Notes: generated from the letters alone by a model not told the origin. A stretch of 13,034 nucleotides of DNA from JAGLTA01 sp023142625 (GCA_030641665.1 DAOWHA010000027.1:1-13034), one strand, 5' to 3'. Positions 1 to 7,724 are shown, counted from the stretch's first letter. Translations and numbers: made by a program.

Positions 1-141
1 ATGCTTGGCTATTAGCGCAATTGAAATATTAATAATAAACAGCAAAGATGAAATGAAAACCAACTTTTCTATCACTAAATAGATTCTCTTAGTATGAAAT
101 TGTTTTTTCTCCTGCGGGGAGATTAAATCAAGAATGATCAT
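1..141 (-). CDS. pilN: Type IV pilus inner-membrane assembly protein PilN, N-terminal part (runs off the window)
   Basis: The first 47 codons of a gene that continues past base 1. The reading begins MIILDLISPQEKK, then has a short basic stretch and a hydrophobic segment (about residues 27-44, rich in I, L, F and S). That is the normal PilN layout: a short cytoplasmic N-terminus beginning 'NLLP/DLISPxEK', one transmembrane helix, then a periplasmic or exported domain that would lie outside the window. In the family, the PilN N-terminal peptide docks on PilM. The ATG lies inside the end of pilM, with a 14-base overlap in a different frame, which supports translational coupling. An AAGGGG sequence lies about 11 bases before the ATG and is a weak ribosome-binding candidate. 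Identity rests on the N-terminal motif plus its position after pilM. Confidence 0.86.
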   Translation of the reverse strand, partial: MIILDLISPQEKKQFHTKRIYLVIEKLVFISSLLFIINISIALIAKH

Positions 142-1195
142 ATTGTAAAACGCCCCTTAACGCCATGCCGATTGCAGCCGCGTATGGAAGAAGTTTTTGG
201 CTGGAACTTAAAGCATGTTTTATATTTACTAAAGGGTTGGCTATAATCGTTTTAATTTTTAATTTTTTATTTATTAATTTATCAAACTCGGGCATCATAG
301 CATTTTCACCGCATAAAATTATCTTATCTATTGGAAGTTTATTTACTATATTCTCACGATGAAATGATACGGCCTGTTCTATATAATCTATAACTTCTTC
401 TAAATGCGGCTGTAAAACTTTCTTCACGGCTCCTTTGCATTTTTTATCGCTAAATCCGCATACCTTTTTTGCTTTCTCCGTTTGCGCATCTGATATTTTA
501 AGATTATCAGATATTGCCTGAGAAATTATTTTATCGGATAAAGAAGAGGTTGCAGTAAATTCAATCATTTTATTATTTCCTAAAATAATAGTTGAGTAGG
601 CGCTGCTCATATTAAGAATAATCTTACTGCTTAAATCATTCTTTTTTATATCAATAGTAGATCTTAGAACCGCCGCGGATTTTACATCTAAACACGACAA
701 TGAGATACCCGCTTGCTTAAAAGATTCCGTGTAACTGTCAATAATCACTTTTTGAGCAGCTCCGATTAGAACTTTATCTCCGCCTACAATCTGCCAATCC
801 ACATAAAGATCGTCTGCCTCAAAAGGAATATTCTGATTAATCTCCTCTAAAATACTTTCCGGAAGTTGAAAAAATTTATCGCTTTTTTGCGATTTTAATA
901 ATCCAATATCGACAGCTTTAATTAACCTGATAAAAATTTTTGATTCTGGAATAGAACTTATAATGATTCTGTTTCTTTTACTGTTCCGATGAATCTTTTT
1001 AAATAGCGTTGAAAGCGATTTAATAAATTTTTCCTGATTTTTAATTTCTCCGCCTATTATAATATCGGGACTTAAAAAAACTTCTTGATAATCTTCCAAG
1101 CTAATAACTTTTCCTCTTTTTTTAAGGCAAACCCCTTTTATCGCGGAATCTATAATGTCTATTCCTACGGAATAACGCGAAAAAAAATTTAACAT
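128..1195 (-). CDS. pilM: Type IV pilus assembly ATPase-fold protein PilM
   Basis: PilM is an actin/FtsA-fold cytoplasmic protein that binds PilN and links the pilus machinery to the inner membrane. The 355-residue length is typical. Visible marks are the phosphate-binding start SVGIDIIDSAIKGV (residues 9-22), the family segment INQNIPFEADDLYVDWQ (119-135), a second nucleotide-loop region around ILNMSSAYSTIIL (193-205), the ILCGENAMMPEF segment (293-304), and the C-terminal LPYAAAIGMALR (336-347). The second phosphate loop has Asn where many relatives have Asp, and the 293-304 loop lacks the usual run of glycines, so nucleotide binding may be modified; this is inference. The ATG has no Shine-Dalgarno sequence. 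The gene lies 64 bases after the PilX-like gene and overlaps pilN. Confidence 0.94.
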   Translation of the reverse strand: MLNFFSRYSVGIDIIDSAIKGVCLKKRGKVISLEDYQEVFLSPDIIIGGEIKNQEKFIKSLSTLFKKIHRNSKRNRIIISSIPESKIFIRLIKAVDIGLLKSQKSDKFFQLPESILEEINQNIPFEADDLYVDWQIVGGDKVLIGAAQKVIIDSYTESFKQAGISLSCLDVKSAAVLRSTIDIKKNDLSSKIILNMSSAYSTIILGNNKMIEFTATSSLSDKIISQAISDNLKISDAQTEKAKKVCGFSDKKCKGAVKKVLQPHLEEVIDYIEQAVSFHRENIVNKLPIDKIILCGENAMMPEFDKLINKKLKIKTIIANPLVNIKHALSSSQKLLPYAAAIGMALRGVLQYDHS

Positions 1196-1205
1196 AATTA
1201 AATCA

Positions 1206-1226
1206 ATTACTAGTTACTAATTACTA
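1206..1226. repeat. Three tandem 7-bp units (RTTACTA) between pilM and the PilX-like gene
   Basis: Reads ATTACTA-GTTACTA-ATTACTA, just upstream of pilM. It has the same 7-base period as the AT-rich repeats in three other gaps of this window. A TATAAT-like hexamer on the minus strand (1226-1231) adjoins it, but no convincing -35 box accompanies that hexamer. Confidence 0.7.
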
Positions 1227-1259
1227 TTATAATACATTTCACTATAAATTAACAGCGCG

Positions 1260-2705
1260 CTATTTCTCCTCCCATGATATAAAAGTGTATTCTCCTGTTG
1301 TTGGAAAAGAAGGCGGCGGCGCAAAAGTGGTTTGAGAATCATAGATTGAATGCGTGGCATTATACCCGTCTATCGTGCCTGTGGCGTCTACCCATGTCCA
1401 TGTCCAGATTTGATTTGTGATAATTCCGCCATAAACTGTAATGCTATTTTTTATCAAGATAGAATCGTATAAATTTCTGAAAACACGCCCATTTTGCGCC
1501 AACAAAATAGCGTCTATAGTTAAATCGGTCGGAGCGTGCCGCGGAACCTTGATATGCTTCTGACCGACAAGCCCTAAAATATGGCTTCCGTCGCGCGCTA
1601 AATAATTTATATTGCCGTTAATATGAATGGTTTTTCTTTTATTCGGATTATCAGGCAATGCAGCAGCGACTAAAGTGGCGCGCCCATTCACAGTTCCTTC
1701 TACCCAAATATCATCTTCAATATAAATAAGCCCGTTAACTGGTATTGAATAATTATTATCATAAATTTCATCCGTTATCTTTTCTTGAATAGTATCAACA
1801 TAATCTGTCCAATCATCATTATACTGCTTAATCGCAGGATCTAAATCATTAACTATATAAACATCAATAGTTCCGTCTGCTTGAAATATAATATGATAGC
1901 CGTTTTTACCTCCGCCCGAAGAAGCTAAATATATCCCATCTGATTGCGCGTCAGCTTTTATCTGCGCTATATCCATCGTAATAACATTAAAATCAACTGT
2001 CGGAACAGGAAAACTCCATAAAGGCGAATTAATCCCCGAACCCCAAATGCCTGGACATTCGCATTGTCCGCCAATCCAAGAACATGGACTGGAACAATTT
2101 CCAATATCGCATTCATGGTCTGATGAGCAAATATAAATACTTCTCGCGGAAGACACTAATGAATCATTGCTTCCGTCCATCCTTATGCCGCCATTAGAAT
2201 GAAGTTCTCCGCTCACAGTTTCAGAATCGCCGAACCAGACATCTGTATTTGTTAAAAAAGAATAATGCGCCAAAGAAGGGATTCCGTATCTCACTTCCAC
2301 TGTTCTTTTTAGATTAGGATAATCGTCTGTCCAGCCAGTTGATTTAATGGTGGCGATAGTAGATCCTTCTGGCGGCGGAGTTATTTCCAAGCTAAAATTT
2401 CCGGTTAACTCTCCTGACGGAGAAATGTATGGATGTTCATAAGGACCATTCGGTAAAATAGCGTCTGGGTCAACGCCGGTTCCGTCAAAAAAATCTTCCT
2501 GTTCGTGCGCCAAATGCCAGCGATAATAATTAACTCCTGCTTCAGCAATATGCATCGCTTGAATTTCCGCATTCTGCATCCTATAAAGACGATTTCTGTA
2601 AACTCCTAAATTTGCCAGTCCGCCAGCCATCGCGATAAAAACAGCGACAATTAAAATCAGCGCAATCAGCATAGTCCCAGATTGATTTTTAAAAAAATTT
2701 CGCAT
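1260..2705 (-). CDS. PilX/GspK-like minor pilin with large exported domain and Cys-rich insert
   Basis: A 481-residue protein with a short basic N-terminus (MRNFFKNQSG), then a hydrophobic helix (about 12-33) and an amphipathic continuation containing NAEIQAMHIAEAGVNYYRW (45-63). The 'A..AEAG.n.a' pattern is characteristic of PilX/GspK-type minor pilins. A prepilin peptidase site is plausible after Gly10, but position +5 is Ala, not Glu; GspK-type tip pilins also lack that Glu. The exported part is unusually large. It contains six Cys (193, 199, 204, 208, 215, 217) in a compact patch that could form three disulfides. After that, residues 325-430 are rich in short Gly/Asn turns and beta strands, as in beta-helix domains. 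The gene lies between the prepilin gene (91 bases upstream) and pilM. The pilus role is well supported; the function of the exported domain is unknown. Confidence 0.78.
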   Translation of the reverse strand: MRNFFKNQSGTMLIALILIVAVFIAMAGGLANLGVYRNRLYRMQNAEIQAMHIAEAGVNYYRWHLAHEQEDFFDGTGVDPDAILPNGPYEHPYISPSGELTGNFSLEITPPPEGSTIATIKSTGWTDDYPNLKRTVEVRYGIPSLAHYSFLTNTDVWFGDSETVSGELHSNGGIRMDGSNDSLVSSARSIYICSSDHECDIGNCSSPCSWIGGQCECPGIWGSGINSPLWSFPVPTVDFNVITMDIAQIKADAQSDGIYLASSGGGKNGYHIIFQADGTIDVYIVNDLDPAIKQYNDDWTDYVDTIQEKITDEIYDNNYSIPVNGLIYIEDDIWVEGTVNGRATLVAAALPDNPNKRKTIHINGNINYLARDGSHILGLVGQKHIKVPRHAPTDLTIDAILLAQNGRVFRNLYDSILIKNSITVYGGIITNQIWTWTWVDATGTIDGYNATHSIYDSQTTFAPPPSFPTTGEYTFISWEEK

Positions 2706-2796
2706 AAAACAAATTTTAATATAAAATTATTCTGCTTTGCTGTGCCGAATAAAACTCATTGCATTTTCTTTTTCTATATTTTCCATAATATTTTTT

Positions 2797-3429
2797 CTAC
2801 AAATTATCCTTCAAATTCCTAATATTCGCTTCCATCTGCACATAATAATCCTGCGGAGCTATATTTGGATTAACATTGACTTTTAAAGAAATATGAATCA
2901 ACCTGACAGCGCTTTTATTGCTTGTCGGATCGCTGATCAAATTATTGTCAGTATCATAATATGTAAAAATCGCCTCTGTCTGATTATTGATATGCAGCGC
3001 CACTGTTGATGTAGTCGTGCTAGCGGCTGAATATTCCAATGGATCCCCAGACGGATTAACAACCTCTTTTTTTAAAATATGATCCTCTAAAAAATATCTT
3101 ATTTTTTCTATATAATCGTCATCGTCAATATTGCTGTAAAAACTAAAACTTTGTTCTTCAACTAAGTCTAATAAATAGTCTCCGTTGTCCCCTTGCGCGG
3201 CCTCGCGAATCTCTTTTACTATTTCAGCTCCGGCTTTCCTCGCGTTCCTGACAGCCGTATCCTGATCAGAACCGAACAGATTAGCCCTGCTCCCATAAAT
3301 AATAAAAGAGGTCGCGGCTGAAATCATCATCGCTGCGATTGCGATAGACACAAAAACTTCAATAAAAGTAAACCCTTTTTGATTAAAGTTATAATTTTTA
3401 TTTTTTAATTGTTGTTTTTCATTTTTCAT
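2797..3429 (-). CDS. Prepilin-type N-terminal cleavage/methylation protein, PilW/GspJ-like
   Basis: A 210-residue prepilin. The class III signal is clear: NQKG at residues 16-19, then FTFIEVFVSIAIAAMM (20-35). Cleavage falls after Gly19 and the mature protein has Phe at +1 and Glu at +5. A prepilin peptidase (PilD), not in view, would cut and methylate it. The hydrophobic helix (20-46) leads into an exported domain with the element AVRNARKAGAEIVKEIREA (60-78), which resembles PilW/GspJ pseudopilins, followed by a beta-rich domain. Only 2 bases separate it from the hydrogenase stop, so the two genes are probably cotranscribed and translationally coupled. No Shine-Dalgarno sequence is seen. Assignment to PilW rather than another minor pilin class is tentative. 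Confidence 0.86.
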   Translation of the reverse strand: MKNEKQQLKNKNYNFNQKGFTFIEVFVSIAIAAMMISAATSFIIYGSRANLFGSDQDTAVRNARKAGAEIVKEIREAAQGDNGDYLLDLVEEQSFSFYSNIDDDDYIEKIRYFLEDHILKKEVVNPSGDPLEYSAASTTTSTVALHINNQTEAIFTYYDTDNNLISDPTSNKSAVRLIHISLKVNVNPNIAPQDYYVQMEANIRNLKDNL

Positions 3430-3431
3430 TT

Positions 3432-5168
3432 TTACTTTTTTAACGCTTCTGGCTTTTTAACTTTTTTGTAGCGCGTGTGTAAAATTTGATGCTTTAATTT
3501 TTCATTTTTATCAAGCCAGTCCATCGCTTTTTTAACTTGCGGATTTTTATGCGCCATGCGAATTTTCTTGCTTCTGTCAATTTGATATAAGGCTTTCGCT
3601 CTTTCCGCTCTCTGTTTCGGCGTTGTCGGAATCGGCTGCCCTCCTCCGCCGATGCATCCGCCAGGACACGCCATTGCTTCCATATAATCAAACGCTTTCG
3701 GATTTTTCTTTAATTCTTCTAATAATTTTTTAGCGTTTCCCAGTCCGTTCGCGACAGCGATTTTTAAAATTCTATCTCCAATTTTAACATTTGCTTTTTT
3801 AATTCCTTCCGCTCCCCTCACGGCTGCAAAATCTATGCAGCCGAACTCTTTTTTATTCAGTAAATCGCAGGTCGTCCTTAACGCGGACTCCATCACGCCT
3901 CCGCTCGCTCCGTAAATCGCCGCAGCGCCTGAATGCTCGCCAAGCGGATTATCGGCTTTTTGCGGTTCTATTTTCGCTAAATTTATCCGTTTTCTTTCTA
4001 AAAGAAAGCCAAGTTCGCGAGTTGTTAAAACAAAATCTACTAAATTTCTATTTTTTATTCTCAGCTCTTTCCTTTGCGCTTCAAACTTTTTAGCAGTGCA
4101 TGGCATAATAGAAACAACAACAACATCTTTAATATCTATCTCTGCTTTTTCCGCCCAATAAGTTTTTATTATTCCAGCTGAATGAATATGCGGCGATCGC
4201 GCCGTTGTTAAATTCGGAATAAATTCCGGATAATAAAATTCCACAAACCGCACCCATGCTGGGCAGCAAGAAGTCATTAACGGCAAAACTGATTTTGAAT
4301 TTTTTAACCTTTCTATCAATTCTTCTGCTTCTATGATTGTTGTCATGTCCGCGCCAAAGTTAACATCAAAAACATAATCAAAACATAAGGCGCGCAGCGA
4401 AGCGACTAACTGCCCTGTGACGATTTTACCATAAGGCAGATTAAAAATCTCGCCAATTGATGATCGGATAGACGGCGCGATCTGCGCGACGATAATTTTA
4501 TCCTTTTTGTCTTTTAAAATTTTTTCAACTTCTTGAAAATGCAACTGTTCTTGCGCGGAAGCGACTGGGCAATGGACAGCGCACTGTCCGCAATAAACGC
4601 AATCGTGTTTTCCATCATTAACTGGAACAATTTCTATATCAGACCCTCTGTTTTTTAGGGTTAAAAAATTAACTCCTTGCTGCGCGCAGACATCAATACA
4701 ATTTCGGCAATCAATGCACTGGGTGCCGTCTATTTCCACGGCATTGGCAAATTTATAAGTTTTTCTTTTGCTTTTTCTATCTTTAAAACGATTTATTTTT
4801 AATCTGTATTTCCGCGCGTATGCCAATAACTTACAAGTTGATTTTAGCGGACAGGTCGGGCATTTTTCAATATGCTCTGCAAAAATAAGCTCTAAATTCA
4901 TCTTGCGCGCCGCTTTCACTTTCACGGATTCTGTTTTTATTTCCATTCCTTCGCAGACTTTAGTTGAGCAGGCAGTCGGCAAATCTTCCATGCCTTTGAT
5001 TTCAACCACGCAAACGCGGCAGTTCGCTTTTACCGGCGTGTCCGGATGAAAGCATAAACTCGGAATTTCAATTCCAAACCTATAAGCCGCTTCTAAAATA
5101 GTCTCCCCCTCCTTCGCTTTAATTTCTTGTCCGTTTATTTTTATATTTATAATTTTATTTTTCTCCAT
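3432..5168 (-). CDS. hydA: [FeFe] hydrogenase catalytic subunit, four accessory Fe-S clusters (CpI/HndD architecture)
   Basis: It catalyses reversible H2 formation and oxidation. The 578 residues match the Clostridium CpI layout in order. First is a plant-type [2Fe-2S] domain (C39, C50, C53, C67). Next is the His-ligated cluster (H99, C103, C106, C112), then two [4Fe-4S] ferredoxin clusters (C151/154/157/161 and C190/193/196/200). The H-cluster domain follows with all three signatures: L1 TSCCPAW (299-305), L2 MPCTAKKFE (355-363) and L3 EAMACPGGCIGGGGQP (497-512). The C-terminal small-subunit-like segment spans about 513-560. By comparison with CpI as I recall it, H-cluster ligands C302, C357, C501 and C505, proton-relay C301, and acidic residues E280 and E283 are all present. 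Thr321 stands where CpI has a relay Ser. All key residues are intact, so the enzyme should be active if maturases exist elsewhere. The layout fits ferredoxin-linked group A1 or the HndD type of bifurcating complexes; no partner subunit is visible. A prepilin gene follows after 2 bases. Confidence 0.97.
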   Translation of the reverse strand: MEKNKIINIKINGQEIKAKEGETILEAAYRFGIEIPSLCFHPDTPVKANCRVCVVEIKGMEDLPTACSTKVCEGMEIKTESVKVKAARKMNLELIFAEHIEKCPTCPLKSTCKLLAYARKYRLKINRFKDRKSKRKTYKFANAVEIDGTQCIDCRNCIDVCAQQGVNFLTLKNRGSDIEIVPVNDGKHDCVYCGQCAVHCPVASAQEQLHFQEVEKILKDKKDKIIVAQIAPSIRSSIGEIFNLPYGKIVTGQLVASLRALCFDYVFDVNFGADMTTIIEAEELIERLKNSKSVLPLMTSCCPAWVRFVEFYYPEFIPNLTTARSPHIHSAGIIKTYWAEKAEIDIKDVVVVSIMPCTAKKFEAQRKELRIKNRNLVDFVLTTRELGFLLERKRINLAKIEPQKADNPLGEHSGAAAIYGASGGVMESALRTTCDLLNKKEFGCIDFAAVRGAEGIKKANVKIGDRILKIAVANGLGNAKKLLEELKKNPKAFDYMEAMACPGGCIGGGGQPIPTTPKQRAERAKALYQIDRSKKIRMAHKNPQVKKAMDWLDKNEKLKHQILHTRYKKVKKPEALKK

Positions 5169-5344
5169 AATTTTTTAAAACTTTCATTTAGACTTATCAA
5201 ATAATAAATTTCTGCTGCAATTTCCATATTTGCAAATTTAAAGTTTTGTTTTTCCCTGAATTTTGATTTAAATTTTGAATTTGGCTTAGCATAGGTTTGG
5301 TTTAAAAAAAATAAAAATATAAACAAAAAAATACTGCCTTTAAT

Positions 5345-6574
5345 TTATAAACAAAACCAAGGTATTGTTGTTATGTTATCAGCTATTTTTTCTTTTCTCT
5401 CTCCCATTGTAATTACATATCCCTGCTTAGCTACATTTTTATAATCGCTTAAAAAACTTTTTAAGCCCTTAATTTTACTCAGAGAAACATTTTTGGACGC
5501 TTTAATTTCTATTGGAATAACCTTGCTACCCGTATCTATAATGCAATCAACCTCTGCTCCAGCTCGAGTGCGCCAGTAATTTATTTTATAATTTTTATTT
5601 AGAGCCTTTACTCTTCTGATAATTTCCAGCACAACAGCATGCTCAAAGAGAATTCCTTTTTGGGCATTTATAGTTCCCTTTTCTAATGGCAATCTCGCCA
5701 AAGCGTTTCTAACTCCTAAATCAAAAAAATAATAACGGGATGAAGACATAATTCTGTTGCGAGCGTTTCTCAGAAACGGGTCCACGCGCTCAACAACCAA
5801 AGTATCATCTAAAATATTATAAAACTCTTTAATGGCTGGCTGGCTTACTCCGGACTGTTGGGATAATCTTGAAAAATTAGGAGAAGTTCCGGATTCCAAA
5901 GCCGCCAATTCTAAAAATCTGGAAAAGGCTCCGATTTTCCTGCTTAAAGCTTCTGCTCTGATTTCCTCTTCTAAATAAATTTCTGAATACGATCGCAGCA
6001 AACTTTTTCTCTCGCCCTTAGACGCAGTAACTATTTGCGGAAGAGAACCGTAAACCAAAAATTCTTCAAAAGAATAACTTTTATTTTTATTAATATTTTT
6101 TATTTTTAGAAAATCAAGATAGTTTTCTTTAATCAGCCCCAATTCTCCCCACAAGAGAGGATCTAAATAAAAATGCTTTACTCTCCCGGGAAGCAAATTA
6201 ACGCCCGCTTTTCTTAATTTTCTTGCCGAAGAACCTGTTAGTATAAGTCGCGCTTTTTTATTGTCAATCAAATATTGCGCCGCGTCAAAAACTTCGGGAA
6301 CTTTCTGGGCTTCGTCAATAAACACGACGGGCTTTATTTTTTCCGCTTCTATGGTTCTAATGAGCAATTCCGGGTCAGATTCCAAACTTATTCTAACACC
6401 AGGATTTTGCAAAGGAAACTTTATTACATTTTTTTCTTTTTGCAGACAAAAATCAACCAAGGTGGTTTTGCCAACTTGCCTGGGACCCAAGATAAGACAA
6501 GATTGCTTTTTTTTAATAATACCAGCAATTTCCTTATCTAAATATCTAAACAATGCTTTATTTTTACCTTGCAT
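5345..6574 (-). CDS. AAA ATPase with DUF4143 and PD-(D/E)XK-like C-terminal domain
   Basis: Residue numbers here count from a TTG two codons upstream; the ATG chosen is residue 3. An N-terminal P-loop domain carries Walker A GPRQVGKTT (32-40), Walker B VVFIDEAQKVP (85-95) and a sensor-like LILTGSSARKL (112-122). A winged-helix-like stretch follows (about 231-268, LSQQSGVSQPAIKEFYNIL). The end is DUF4143-type with nuclease-fold marks: FEHAVVLE (312-319), a GAEVDCIID segment with D345, and PIEIKAS (356-362). This is the widespread 'ATP-binding protein / DUF4143' family, whose cellular role is not settled; many members sit in mobile or defence-like settings. I chose ATG 6574 over TTG 6580 because the TTG directly abuts the -10 box, so a transcript starting normally would exclude it. 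It is a single gene with its own promoter, with no paired antitoxin or methylase. Confidence 0.91.
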   Translation of the reverse strand: MQGKNKALFRYLDKEIAGIIKKKQSCLILGPRQVGKTTLVDFCLQKEKNVIKFPLQNPGVRISLESDPELLIRTIEAEKIKPVVFIDEAQKVPEVFDAAQYLIDNKKARLILTGSSARKLRKAGVNLLPGRVKHFYLDPLLWGELGLIKENYLDFLKIKNINKNKSYSFEEFLVYGSLPQIVTASKGERKSLLRSYSEIYLEEEIRAEALSRKIGAFSRFLELAALESGTSPNFSRLSQQSGVSQPAIKEFYNILDDTLVVERVDPFLRNARNRIMSSSRYYFFDLGVRNALARLPLEKGTINAQKGILFEHAVVLEIIRRVKALNKNYKINYWRTRAGAEVDCIIDTGSKVIPIEIKASKNVSLSKIKGLKSFLSDYKNVAKQGYVITMGERKEKIADNITTIPWFCL

Positions 6575-6580
6575 ATTCAA

Positions 6581-6609
6581 AGTATATATTATATTTAATT
6601 TTTTGTCAA
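6581..6609 (-). promoter_or_regulatory. Near-consensus sigma-70-type promoter giving a predicted leaderless mRNA
   Basis: On the minus strand: TTGACA (6604-6609), a 17-base spacer, then TATACT (6581-6586). Only 6 bases separate the -10 box from the ATG at 6574, so transcription should begin at or next to the start codon. The promoter fills the 37-base gap after the preceding gene. Confidence 0.8.
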
Positions 6610-6617
6610 TGGCAAAT

Positions 6618-7631
6618 TTATTCTATGAATTTAAACGTGGAGAGGATTTGATTGACAGTCTGATCTTGATTGAAAATCTGAATTTTATAGGCATATTTAT
6701 CAACAACCCATTCTATAGCTCTTGGACTTCCCATAAAACAATCGACATATTTAATAGCTGGATAATTTCCTATTTTTGTCCTTTCTATATTTAATTTACA
6801 TTTATCCTGTGGCAACTTGTTTAATACTTTAATTATGTCATTCAACAATACAGGGTTTTCATTTTTATCTTTAATTATTTTAAGAATAGAACTTGAAAAT
6901 CCTTGTCCTCCTTCGCCTATGCCTGATATTAAATCGTCTGAATCTGATATTCTAACAACATTGCCAGCACCTTTCTCTATAATCCAATCTTCTGGATACT
7001 TCACCTCAAACCCAAACTCCTTATTCCGATAAGTCTGCCAGTCGGAAGTGTCAGATTTTTTATCAACGCATTTATTATCTTCACAAATACATTCAGAAAT
7101 CATTGATCTGGTTTCATCGCATTCAACCGCACAATCATCTGCCTCTATATTTTTATTCACACAATGATACTGACAATCACAATGCGAAAAACGAGCTTCG
7201 CAATCATTATCTTCATCACAACTTTCCCATTCAACTTCTTTAATAGGCACGCACCATTGATAAGAAGCTACACATTTCAGCATATCCATAAAAAACCCCT
7301 CTGGACATTTTCCGTTTTTATCAGCTTCTTTGTAATTATTTGCTCTCATTGTTTTTAGAGAAGATATACAGCAACTATCATTGCACTTCTTTTCCAAAAC
7401 ATCATAATAATTTTCTTGTTCAATTACCGTTTCTTTTTCATCAATCAATAAATATTTATGAACTTGCGAACATTCATAATTATTAACAATCACGGCTATT
7501 CCTATAAACAGCCCTATCGCAATCGCTGTAAAAATAATAGCGATCGCAAAATAGACTTTTTTGCTATGGCTCTTTTTAATAATCTCCTCCGCCTGTTTTT
7601 GAAAATCGTTTTGGGTCTTTTTTGCTGGCAT
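6618..7631 (-). CDS. Membrane-anchored Cys-rich surface protein with PsbP-like C-terminal domain
   Basis: A 337-residue protein. A short Lys-rich cytoplasmic start is followed by one transmembrane helix (about 26-50), then an exported part. Residues 83-188 hold 16 Cys. The second half of this patch looks like a tandem module: C138-x5-C-x6-C-x-C-x3-C, then C167-x3-C-x9-C-x-C-x4-C188. A Cys-poor domain of about 140 residues follows, beginning WQTYRNKEFGFEVKYPEDW (198-216) and ending NQILSTFKFIE. That pattern is the PsbP-like/'FxFxYPxxW' exported domain common in Patescibacteria, with one Cys pair (278, 298). The Cys patch would need oxidative folding outside the cell. Function is unknown; a surface binding or envelope role is inferred. 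It has no Shine-Dalgarno sequence and its own upstream promoter candidates. Confidence 0.86.
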   Translation of the reverse strand: MPAKKTQNDFQKQAEEIIKKSHSKKVYFAIAIIFTAIAIGLFIGIAVIVNNYECSQVHKYLLIDEKETVIEQENYYDVLEKKCNDSCCISSLKTMRANNYKEADKNGKCPEGFFMDMLKCVASYQWCVPIKEVEWESCDEDNDCEARFSHCDCQYHCVNKNIEADDCAVECDETRSMISECICEDNKCVDKKSDTSDWQTYRNKEFGFEVKYPEDWIIEKGAGNVVRISDSDDLISGIGEGGQGFSSSILKIIKDKNENPVLLNDIIKVLNKLPQDKCKLNIERTKIGNYPAIKYVDCFMGSPRAIEWVVDKYAYKIQIFNQDQTVNQILSTFKFIE

Positions 7632-7694
7632 AAAATTAAAATATTAAACAAATTAAAATATAAAAAATCGCATTAACTTTTATTCAACAAGCCT

Positions 7695-7724
7695 ATTATA
7701 TAATTCTTATTATTTTACTTTAAA
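7695..7724 (-). promoter_or_regulatory. Candidate promoter for the Cys-rich surface protein (proximal)
   Basis: On the minus strand: TTTAAA (7719-7724, 4 of 6 to consensus), an 18-base spacer, and a perfect TATAAT (7695-7700). The start codon lies about 64 bases downstream. AT-richness makes chance matches likely here. Confidence 0.4.

Noticed and set aside
165..362. Plus-strand open frame opposite pilM
   Set aside because: It lies wholly within pilM on the other strand, has no family likeness, and the pilM motifs settle the coding strand. The same holds for the other plus-strand frames opposite hydA, the ATPase, the Cys-rich protein, hisS, the hypothetical gene and lepB.
2727..2786. 19-codon minus-strand frame in the gap before the PilX-like gene
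   Set aside because: It is very short, has no Shine-Dalgarno sequence, and its size is expected by chance in such AT-rich sequence.
6575..6580. TTG start two codons before the chosen ATG of the ATPase
   Set aside because: It directly abuts the -10 box, so it would not be present in a normally initiated transcript.
5345..7631. ATPase plus Cys-rich membrane protein as a toxin-antitoxin or defence pair
   Set aside because: The ATPase has a separate promoter, and the neighbour is an exported protein with a PsbP-like domain, so no functional pairing is supported.
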